Source: an uncultured Clostridia bacterium (GTDB taxonomy: Bacteria; Bacillota; Clostridia; Oscillospirales; Acutalibacteraceae). Taken from it: a DNA stretch of 5,214 nt. Positions 1 to 5,214 of the stretch are shown here, one piece after another. The notes under the pieces were generated by a model, which saw only the letters and a list, made by a program, of their open reading frames with translations, did no database searches and was not told the DNA's origin. The stretch is taken from assembly GCA_945875045.1 (NCBI GenBank), contig CAMCIX010000135.1:1-5214 (forward strand), given 5' to 3'. Each line of letters starts with the position of its first letter. Position 1 is the stretch's first letter. Position numbers and translations under genes: made by a program.

Positions 1-36
1 GTGGGCTGAACTTCTTATCTCATTATTTTCTTTCAT
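1..36 (-). CDS. 5' end of an unidentified gene, cut by the window edge
   Basis: An ATG at 36 opens a frame that reads MKENNEIRSSAH and runs off the window at position 1 without a stop. The start is well supported: a perfect AGGAGG (complement of 45-50) lies 8 nt upstream of the ATG. Twelve residues are too few to assign a family; the stretch is short, polar and shows no motif. It follows the small aconitase X subunit on the same strand after 84 nt, and I see no strong terminator in that gap. It could therefore be the fifth gene of the same operon. It might be a transporter or another enzyme for the same substrate, but nothing in the visible part shows this. Confidence 0.7.
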   Translation of the reverse strand, partial: MKENNEIRSSAH

Positions 37-120
37 TTGAAAAACCTCCTGTATTTTGAGTATCGGTCGCCAAACCACTACTTTTATACCGGAGGTTCTT
101 CTCTTTATTTCATATTGGTT
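37..120. other. 84-nt intergenic gap without a clear terminator or promoter
   Basis: This gap lies between the stop of the small aconitase X subunit and the start of the edge gene. It holds the edge gene's ribosome site (45-50). I looked for a GC-rich hairpin followed by a T-run on the minus strand and found only weak pairing (CGGT/ACCG around 64-92) with no T-tract. A TATAAA (complement of 83-88) resembles a -10 box, but the hexamer 17 nt upstream is GAAATA, which is not a -35. The simplest reading is read-through transcription into the edge gene. Confidence 0.4.
45..50 (-). promoter_or_regulatory. Ribosome binding site of the edge gene
   Basis: The minus strand reads AGGAGG followed by 8 nt (TTTTTCAA) and ATG. 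This perfect Shine-Dalgarno sequence is the main reason to accept the 12-codon fragment at the window edge as a real gene start. Confidence 0.75.
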
Positions 121-564
121 TTACTCGACTTCAACAACGCCGTCTGCTTTGACAGTTATTTTCATTCCGTCCTTGACATAGTTTAAAAATTCATCGCCGA
201 GTGAATCGATAACAGGCATAGTCACCTTGTCAACCCAAACATCAGCGAGAACCGCTCCGGCAGCCGCAAGCGAGTCGATGTGATTGGCAAAAAGCATACA
301 GGCAGGATTTTTCTCCATTGAGCAGGCGCAATAAAGCACCAGTCCACCCGTAGTAGAGCCTATAGTCTGAGGTAAACAAAGGGCCTTGTTTAAAAGCGAT
401 TTGCCGTAAAGTTCCCTATTGCTCTGATCGCCGCATTTAACTTCCTTATCCCCAAACTGCAACGCCATTTGAAACGAGGCTAATGTATTAAATCCTTCTC
501 TTGTCACAACCGCCTCGGCAGTTACTTCACCGGGGGTTACAACTCTTCCTTTAAACTGTCTCAT
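121..564 (-). CDS. Aconitase X small (swivel) subunit, DUF126 type
   Basis: This 147-residue protein resembles the swivel-domain subunit of split aconitase X enzymes (AcnX, DUF126). In the known family this subunit pairs with the large Fe-S subunit to form a hydro-lyase, for example phosphomevalonate dehydratase in archaea or cis-3-hydroxy-L-proline dehydratase in bacteria. Visible signs are the N-terminal FKGRVVTPGEVTAEAVVT segment (residues 4-21), the ELYGKSLLNKALCLPQ stretch (51-66) leading into IGSTTGG (68-74), which sits where the family has its GRGSS-like active loop, and the NPACMLFANH...AAGAVLADVW part (86-110). The length is normal for the small subunit. The start at 564 is fixed by an AGGAGG 9 nt upstream, inside the last codons of the large subunit, with an ATGA overlap. 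The loop and the region before it differ from the usual pattern: I see no HP-x-x-G motif, and TIGSTT replaces GRGSS. The substrate is therefore probably not one of the characterised ones. The family call is likely; the reaction is not determined. Confidence 0.82.
   Translation of the reverse strand: MRQFKGRVVTPGEVTAEAVVTREGFNTLASFQMALQFGDKEVKCGDQSNRELYGKSLLNKALCLPQTIGSTTGGLVLYCACSMEKNPACMLFANHIDSLAAAGAVLADVWVDKVTMPVIDSLGDEFLNYVKDGMKITVKADGVVEVE
561..564 (-). promoter_or_regulatory. ATGA start/stop overlap coupling the two aconitase X subunits
   Basis: On the minus strand the last four bases of the large subunit gene are ATGA: the ATG (564-562) starts the small subunit and the TGA (563-561) ends the large one. 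The AGGAGG for the small subunit (complement of 574-579) lies within the large subunit's final codons (Gly-Gly-Lys). This arrangement points to translational coupling and matched amounts of the two subunits, as expected for a heterodimer. Confidence 0.85.
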
Positions 565-1838
565 TGGTTCTTACCTCCTGTGATAATTTCGAGGATTTCC
601 TCATCGGTATAATATCTTGCACTTGAGTAGGTACGGAGTTTATTTGAGGAGGTGATAACCGGCAGCTTTTTACAAAGAGGATTATTCATATACATAAGTG
701 GGCAAATATACGAGGTAATAACACCCGTTGCTTTGAGTCTTGCCGCATATTCGGTTTTTTCAAAGTTTTCCAAAACTGCGGGCGCGGCGGTAAATACGGT
801 GTTAATACTAACCTTATTTTTGCCGTTCTTTTTAAGCCCGGTTTCTATTTTCTCGGTCCAGCTTTTGAGCTGTTCCAAGGAAAGATGAGGACAGCCCACA
901 AAGCAAAGCTTCGGTTTAGCGTCGGGGTTTTTCCAGATTACGGGATAGTTATTTTTTACCCTTTCCAGTTCGGCGTCGTCAATGATATATTCCCTTGCGC
1001 CGTCTGCTATGAGGCTTTCGCCAAGCTCTTTAGCTTCGGGTGTAAGGTTCGCAATATGGTAAAGACCGACCGCACCGTTAGAGGCTGTTGCCGCACCGAA
1101 ATCCTTTAAATATGCACAAGCCGAGTCATCAAGTTCATTACCGAGCCATTTATCAAGACCGACAACATAAGGCACGTCCTCCATAACCCTCATACCTATA
1201 GCCGAGCCGAGGAGCTGTGCCTCGGGCTTTTTTGTGGTTTGCACCCTTACAACCCAGGTTGCTTTTCTGCCTTCATCGGTAAGAAGTCCAAAGTAAGGAA
1301 CATATCCTACAATAGAACCCATAATATCGATAATACCCGAATTTCGGTTACAGCGAGCGCCAAGCACCGAGTTAGCATAAACCACCGCACTGGACTCTGC
1401 CCAAGAAAGAACATCCCCCTTTTGAGGCTTATTGCCGACCTCGTCCATATAGCAGGTGCATGAAAAAGCGTCTTTATCCATAAGACCTAACCTGTTAAGC
1501 TGACCTTCGTAGAAATCCTGCTTAGTATACATAAATTTATTAAAAACAAGTTTTTGTAAAAGGTTCGCAGGAACATTTTTGTCAAGAGGACGGGGGTCAA
1601 CCGAGAATTTTTGCTCCGACGCAACACTGGCATCAAGGAGCTGCTGCATTAAATCATATACGGGAGACATTACCTTAAGACCGAAGGATGTTACAAGGTG
1701 GTTATATTTTGAGGTGATAGGTACAAGTTTTTCGGCTTCAAATGCATCGCCGTACATAACTAAGGTTTTCATAACCTTTGCAAGTGTTTCACCCTTTTCA
1801 CCGTCAAGAACGGCTTGCTGTTCTTTTGTTAAAATCAT
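561..1838 (-). CDS. Aconitase X large (catalytic, Fe-S) subunit
   Basis: This 425-residue protein has the architecture of the large subunit of aconitase X, a distant branch of the aconitase superfamily whose characterised members dehydrate small hydroxy acids using an Fe-S cluster. Family features visible in order are the MILTKEQQAVLDGEKGE start (1-17), MKTLVMYGDAFEAEKLVPI (23-41), CTCY...GNKPQKGD (127-142), WAESSAVVYANSVLGARCNR (146-165), GCPHLSLEQL (315-324), Cys379 in SYICP, and ITSSNKLRTYSSARYY (395-410). Cys127, Cys316 and Cys379 sit where I would expect the three cluster ligands (inference). Several usual residues are changed: CTCY for CTPY, GARCNR for GARTNR, SYIC for the usual DTC, and SSNKLRTY for TNSAKxAHY. 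It thus looks like a divergent but intact member. The start at 1838 has GGGGAAG upstream that overlaps the stop of the preceding flavoenzyme gene, 13 nt away. It pairs with the small subunit at 564-121. The substrate is unknown; a hydroxyproline- or hydroxyacid-type compound is possible. Confidence 0.85.
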   Translation of the reverse strand: MILTKEQQAVLDGEKGETLAKVMKTLVMYGDAFEAEKLVPITSKYNHLVTSFGLKVMSPVYDLMQQLLDASVASEQKFSVDPRPLDKNVPANLLQKLVFNKFMYTKQDFYEGQLNRLGLMDKDAFSCTCYMDEVGNKPQKGDVLSWAESSAVVYANSVLGARCNRNSGIIDIMGSIVGYVPYFGLLTDEGRKATWVVRVQTTKKPEAQLLGSAIGMRVMEDVPYVVGLDKWLGNELDDSACAYLKDFGAATASNGAVGLYHIANLTPEAKELGESLIADGAREYIIDDAELERVKNNYPVIWKNPDAKPKLCFVGCPHLSLEQLKSWTEKIETGLKKNGKNKVSINTVFTAAPAVLENFEKTEYAARLKATGVITSYICPLMYMNNPLCKKLPVITSSNKLRTYSSARYYTDEEILEIITGGKNQ

Positions 1839-1844
1839 TTTTAT

Positions 1845-1853
1845 CTTCCCCTT
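1845..1853 (-). promoter_or_regulatory. Ribosome binding site of the aconitase X large subunit, overlapping the upstream stop
   Basis: The minus strand reads AAGGGGAAG, then ATAAAA and ATG at 1838. The site shares bases with the TAA stop (1854-1852) of the flavoenzyme gene, so ribosomes finishing that gene end next to this site. This supports a single transcript and the choice of the ATG at 1838. Confidence 0.6.
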
Positions 1854-3921
1854 ACAGTTTCATACAAGTGCTCCAAGCGCCCCAAATAACGCTGCGGAGA
1901 TTTCCTACCTTATTAGCGTCACCGATTATATGAATGTGTCTGCCCTTTGAAGCAATCGGCGCTGGATTATATCCGACCGAAAGAATAACAGAATCGGAAT
2001 TTACGGTAAAGACCTTGCCCTGTTTATCTTTAAGGGTAACGCTTCCGTCCTTTATCTCCGAAAGCGAGGTTTCAAGATAAACCGGAACCTTGTTAGTCTT
2101 AAAGAAGTCACGCAAATAGCTCGTGTTCGCAAGACAAATACCGGGAGTCGTGATAAGGTCGTCCTGCATTTCCACAATTACAGGTTTTTTGCCGTTAAGA
2201 TAGAGGTCGTATGCGATTTCGCATCCCGTAAGTCCGCCGCCGATAACTACAACGTTCTCACCGACGGTCTTGTTTCCGAGCAGATAGTCTACCGCTTCTA
2301 CAGCGGTTTCGGCACCCTTTACGGGAAGCGTTTTCGCCTTAGCACCGGTAGCCACAATTATCTCATCGGCGTCAAGTTGATTTACATCCCCGATTTCGGT
2401 ATTAAAGTTTACCTTGATGGGATACTTGGCAAGTTCACGGATATACCAGGCAATAAGTGCCCTATCCTTTTCCTTAAAGGAAGGAGCCGCCGCCGCAATA
2501 AACACACCGCCTAAGTTTTCGGACTTTTCGTAAAGAGTTACCTTATGTCCTCGCTTCGCACAAACAAGGGCGGCTTCCATACCGCCGATACCGCCGCCGA
2601 TAACAGCAATCTTCTTTTGCTTCTTGGCAGGCGAGATATGGTATTTCTTTGATTGCATCGTTTCGGGATTAAGTGCACAACGGGAGAGCCCCATAGTATC
2701 TGTCAAAGCCTGTGTATTTGCGTGTCCCTTAGAGGAGGAGAAGTTGAAGCAACCGCTGTGACAGCAAATACAAGGTTTAATGTCCTCAAGTCTGTCCTCA
2801 ATCAATTTTGTAACCCATTCGGGATCAACAAGGAATTGACGGGCAACACCGACAGCGTCAATTTTACCCTCGGCAACAGCCTTAGCACCGATCTCTGCGT
2901 TCATTCTGCCGGCACACACAACCGGAATATCGACAAATTTCTTAATATGTGCCACATCTTCAAGATTGCAGTTTTCGGGCATATACATAGGCGGATGTGC
3001 CCAGTACCAAGAGTCATAGGTTCCGTTATCGGCATTAAGCATATCGTAGCCCGCATCCTGCAAATACTTTGCCGCCTTTTCGGATTCTTCCATATTACGG
3101 CCGACCTCGGTGTATTCTTCACCGGGCATGGCGCCTTCGCAGAAGCCCTTCATTTTTGATTCCACCGAATAACGAAGGGATACAGGATAATCTTGACTGC
3201 AAGCCTCTTTAATTGCCTTTACCGCCTCGGCGGCAAAACGGTAACGGTTTTCAAGGCTTCCGCCGTATTCGTCGGTTCGCTTATTGAAAAACTCGATTGA
3301 AAATTGGTCAAGCAAATACCCCTCGTGGACAGCGTGGACCTCCACACCGTCAACACCTGCTTCTTTACAAAGCTTTGCGGTCTTAGCAAACGCTTCGATA
3401 ATTTCGTGTATTTGCTCAACCGTCATTTCGGGACACTCTATATCATGTGCCCAACGTGATTTTTGGGGAGATGGAGACGCAAGCTCATGTGAAGTATCGA
3501 TAATCGGCTTTATTACCGCACGGGTAAATTTGTTTTTATGTAAGGGTGCTATAAGCTCGGTAATCGCCCAAGAACGCCCCATACCCGCGGTAAGCTGAAT
3601 AAAGAGCTTTGCGCCCGTCTTATGGATTTCGTCCATAAAGACTTTTAGCTCCTCAAACATTTTCGGGTTTTGCCAAAGCCATTTTCCCCAAAAGGTGTCA
3701 CGCAAGGGAGCAATGCCGGGGATAATAAGACCTACATTGTTTTTGGCTCTTTCAAGAAAAAGCTTTGCCGCCTCCTTGTCAAAGTGACATCCTGTAAGCT
3801 CAAACCATCCAAACAGCGAGGTTCCTCCCATAGGACACATTACGATTCTGTTTTTGATTTCGACATTACCGATTTTCCAAGGCGTAAACAGCGCCTCGTA
3901 TTTTGGGTCTGTTTTGCTCAT
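1852..3921 (-). CDS. FMN/4Fe-4S/FAD enoate reductase-like oxidoreductase (old yellow enzyme family, BaiCD/BaiH-like)
   Basis: This 689-residue protein has the three-domain plan of 2-enoate reductase, 2,4-dienoyl-CoA reductase and the bile-acid enzymes BaiCD/BaiH, which use NAD(P)H to reduce a C=C bond conjugated to a carbonyl. Residues from about 8 to 370 form the FMN-binding TIM barrel: LFTPWKIGNVEIKNRIVMCPM (12-32), the active-site segment HAVHEGYLLDQF (196-207) with candidate acid Tyr202, NKRTDEYGGSLENRYRF (213-229), and YDSWYWAHPPMYM (302-314). The 4Fe-4S ligands are Cys384, Cys387, Cys391 and Cys415. An FAD Rossmann motif follows (VIGGGIGGMEAA, 440-451), then an NAD(P)H motif (VIGGGLTGCEIA, 559-570), and a C-terminal IIGDA (665-669) typical of FAD contact. 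The start is the ATG at 3921, with GGAAGG 6 nt upstream; the longer frame from a TTG at 3939 would place that ribosome site inside the gene. The HEGYLLDQF form favours the enoate reductase/Bai branch over simple old yellow enzymes. It is probably cytoplasmic and oxygen-sensitive. The exact substrate is unknown. Confidence 0.9.
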   Translation of the reverse strand: MSKTDPKYEALFTPWKIGNVEIKNRIVMCPMGGTSLFGWFELTGCHFDKEAAKLFLERAKNNVGLIIPGIAPLRDTFWGKWLWQNPKMFEELKVFMDEIHKTGAKLFIQLTAGMGRSWAITELIAPLHKNKFTRAVIKPIIDTSHELASPSPQKSRWAHDIECPEMTVEQIHEIIEAFAKTAKLCKEAGVDGVEVHAVHEGYLLDQFSIEFFNKRTDEYGGSLENRYRFAAEAVKAIKEACSQDYPVSLRYSVESKMKGFCEGAMPGEEYTEVGRNMEESEKAAKYLQDAGYDMLNADNGTYDSWYWAHPPMYMPENCNLEDVAHIKKFVDIPVVCAGRMNAEIGAKAVAEGKIDAVGVARQFLVDPEWVTKLIEDRLEDIKPCICCHSGCFNFSSSKGHANTQALTDTMGLSRCALNPETMQSKKYHISPAKKQKKIAVIGGGIGGMEAALVCAKRGHKVTLYEKSENLGGVFIAAAAPSFKEKDRALIAWYIRELAKYPIKVNFNTEIGDVNQLDADEIIVATGAKAKTLPVKGAETAVEAVDYLLGNKTVGENVVVIGGGLTGCEIAYDLYLNGKKPVIVEMQDDLITTPGICLANTSYLRDFFKTNKVPVYLETSLSEIKDGSVTLKDKQGKVFTVNSDSVILSVGYNPAPIASKGRHIHIIGDANKVGNLRSVIWGAWSTCMKL

Positions 3922-3927
3922 AAAAGA

Positions 3928-3936
3928 CCTTCCTTT
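3928..3936 (-). promoter_or_regulatory. Ribosome binding site that decides the flavoenzyme start
   Basis: The minus strand reads AAAGGAAGG, then TCTTTT, then ATG at 3921. The core GGAAGG is 6 nt from the ATG, an ideal distance. An in-frame TTG at 3939 lies just upstream of this site and would encode it as Lys-Gly-Arg, so the TTG is unlikely to be the true start. Confidence 0.8.
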
Positions 3937-3950
3937 CAATATTTCTTCCT

Positions 3951-5159
3951 TTAATCCTCTAAGCTAAATGTAAATACCGCGTCGGGATCGTCGTAATTCT
4001 CGTTGGGTATCCACATCATCGTTTTATCGGTAAGGTTATAAACTACGCTATGCACAGTACAACCGTTGCCGTCGTCATTTTTCCAACTTCTTCTTCCGAC
4101 AATACTGAGAATATCCATCGCCGCCTTTTCGTCCTCTACGATACCGTTTGTCTTATTCAGTTCTTCATATATTCTTTCATAGCGGTCATAACCCTTTTTA
4201 TCCTCCACAGGCGACCCGTCATAATATCCGGGCTGAATGACAAAGTTGGTGATAACCTGATAATCGGTACCCGCTTCCATATCGCCTATATGCGCGTCAT
4301 TGTCATTATAGGTTACCTTAAGCTCTCTTTTGGAACCGTCGTTATCGGTTGCGTCTGTTCCGTTAACCCATTCAAGAACAGCACTTTTTCCGCTTGCATC
4401 CGCAACCATATAGTGATAAGAGGTTTTAGCCGAATCGTGCAAATCATAAGCTGATGCAATTTCCACCGCTTCTTCCACATTGTCTGCATAATCAAGAATG
4501 AGACGAAGTAGTGTTGTTGAAGTGAAATCGGGTTTGTCTGTGTTTTGGTCGGTCGCAACGGTTTCCTCGCCGCCCTGATATGTCATATAAATTCCGCAGC
4601 TGACTCCTGCATCGTTGATACCGTCGAGGGGTGCGTAAGCTGCCGCAAGACAGGTGATTTTGTCCATCAATCCCTCGATATTCTTATTTACATCAATACC
4701 TAAAAATTGAAGATCTACGGTAGAAATTGTGGAATGACGACCTTCGTTCTTTTCGGTAAAGACAATGCAGGTATTAGTTTTTGAAAAATCATAGTTTCTG
4801 CCGAATACAACATCGCCGTCTTTTGTTTTGGCTGTGAAGGATGAACAGGCGATTTCGGGGTCGCTGATGCCCATATCAATAAGACCCTTGGTGATATTTG
4901 AAGTGATAAATTCAATCAATTCCGAATCGCTTTTAACGCCGCCCTGTTTAACAAATTCATCAAGGTAAAAATCTCCTTTAACATTCATTGTATAAACTGC
5001 ACCGTCAAAGTGAGCGTCGTTTCTCTCACGGACAAGCTTCATACTTGCAATAGTAGAAATTTCATTATGCCATATAGCGTATACCGTAACGCAAAGCACA
5101 AGAATGACGGCTAATATCGTCGCAGTAACTCCAATGAGAATTTTTTTCCAAAGCTTCAC
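3951..5159 (-). CDS. Membrane-anchored Ntn amide hydrolase (linear amide C-N hydrolase, choloylglycine hydrolase superfamily); start uncertain
   Basis: This frame of 402 residues starts with positive residues (KLWKK) and a hydrophobic segment at about 7-30, a signal anchor or signal peptide, so the rest should lie outside the membrane. A stretch of about 75 residues precedes Cys105 in PEIACSSF. Cys105, Arg121 and Asp124 (GRNYD) have the same spacing as Cys2, Arg18 and Asp21 of bile salt hydrolase, so Cys105 is the probable nucleophile, exposed by self-cleavage of the propeptide. DGINDAG (179-185), ITNF (303-306, Asn305) and GYDRYERI (323-330, Arg327) match other conserved positions. The family cuts amide bonds of bile salts, penicillins, N-acyl amino acids or N-acyl ethanolamines; the substrate here is not clear. 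The start codon given is GTG, with no visible ribosome site. Only 8 genuine bases lie upstream before adapter sequence, and the first in-frame stop upstream is inside the adapter. The true start may therefore lie beyond the contig, adding some N-terminal residues. The gene is followed after 29 nt by the flavoenzyme. Confidence 0.85.
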   Translation of the reverse strand: MKLWKKILIGVTATILAVILVLCVTVYAIWHNEISTIASMKLVRERNDAHFDGAVYTMNVKGDFYLDEFVKQGGVKSDSELIEFITSNITKGLIDMGISDPEIACSSFTAKTKDGDVVFGRNYDFSKTNTCIVFTEKNEGRHSTISTVDLQFLGIDVNKNIEGLMDKITCLAAAYAPLDGINDAGVSCGIYMTYQGGEETVATDQNTDKPDFTSTTLLRLILDYADNVEEAVEIASAYDLHDSAKTSYHYMVADASGKSAVLEWVNGTDATDNDGSKRELKVTYNDNDAHIGDMEAGTDYQVITNFVIQPGYYDGSPVEDKKGYDRYERIYEELNKTNGIVEDEKAAMDILSIVGRRSWKNDDGNGCTVHSVVYNLTDKTMMWIPNENYDDPDAVFTFSLED

Positions 5160-5167
5160 TTTAGTTT

Positions 5168-5214
5168 CTGTCTCTTATACACATCTCCGAGCCCACGAGA
5201 CCTCTCTACATCTC
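5168..5214. other. Illumina Nextera adapter read-through (sequencing artefact)
   Basis: Read on the plus strand, 5168-5186 is the 19-base Tn5 mosaic end (CTGTCTCTTATACACATCT), 5187-5201 is the Nextera read-2 side sequence CCGAGCCCACGAGAC, 5202-5209 is CTCTCTAC, which matches the Nextera i7 index I know as N707, and 5210-5214 (ATCTC) begins the P7 sequence. This is library adapter, not genome. It marks where the insert ended and the assembler failed to trim. It should not be annotated as a transposon, although the mosaic end derives from Tn5. Confidence 0.98.

Noticed and set aside
1..7. GTGGGCT at the left edge resembles part of the Nextera read-2 adapter
   Set aside because: Only seven bases match; the following bases (GAAC) do not continue as CGGAGATG and no mosaic end follows, so this is chance. 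The bases also fit the open frame of the edge gene.
60..95. Weak inverted pairing (CGGT/ACCG) downstream of the small aconitase X gene as a terminator
   Set aside because: The stem is only four firm pairs with a long loop and no T-run on the minus strand.
3922..3939. TTG at 3939 as start of the flavoenzyme (695 residues)
   Set aside because: It would place the strong AAAGGAAGG ribosome site inside the coding region; the ATG at 3921 has ideal spacing to that site and yields the family-like N-terminus MSKTDPKYEALF.
652..4454. Several plus-strand open frames of 66-168 codons, and minus-strand ones in other frames
   Set aside because: All lie within the well-supported minus-strand genes, show no family motifs and have no consistent ribosome sites; they are shadows of the real reading frames.
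5168..5186. Tn5-like mosaic end as evidence of a mobile element
   Set aside because: It is followed directly by adapter, index and P7 sequence, so it comes from library preparation.
5168..5214. Promoter or leader for the hydrolase operon in the last bases
   Set aside because: These bases are adapter; the true upstream region is missing, so no promoter can be assessed.

Overview
The window is a compact block of genes that all read on the minus strand, so the biological order runs from high to low coordinates. It has the look of a contig end from a gut-type, strictly anaerobic Clostridia/Oscillospiraceae-like genome. The reasons are moderate-to-low GC, strong AGGAGG-type ribosome sites, short gaps or overlaps between genes, an Fe-S flavin enoate reductase-like enzyme, and a choloylglycine-hydrolase-like protein. 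This taxonomic reading is inferred from sequence style, not from a database match.

Layout, in transcription order. Positions 5168-5214 are not biological: they are an Illumina Nextera read-through adapter (mosaic end, i7-side sequence, an 8-base index and the start of the P7 sequence). Genuine sequence ends at 5167. Immediately next to it is a membrane-anchored Ntn amide hydrolase (linear amide C-N hydrolase / choloylglycine hydrolase superfamily, 5159-3951), whose start is uncertain because the adapter cuts off its upstream region. After 29 bp comes a three-domain FMN/4Fe-4S/FAD oxidoreductase of the enoate reductase / 2,4-dienoyl-CoA reductase / BaiCD-BaiH type (3921-1852). After 13 bp comes the large, catalytic subunit of a split aconitase X (1838-561). 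The small swivel subunit (DUF126 type, 564-121) overlaps it by an ATGA. A further gene starts at 36 behind a strong ribosome site and leaves the window after 12 codons.

The four complete or near-complete genes look like one operon. Chemically they suggest amide cleavage outside the membrane, dehydration of a hydroxy acid by the aconitase X pair, then reduction of the resulting C=C bond by the flavoenzyme. This resembles the logic of bile-acid deconjugation and 7-dehydroxylation (BSH, dehydratase, BaiCD/BaiH), but with an aconitase X as the dehydratase. The substrate cannot be read from the sequence, and the pathway is a hypothesis. No RNA genes, CRISPR arrays, insertion sequences, clear terminators or clear promoters were found.
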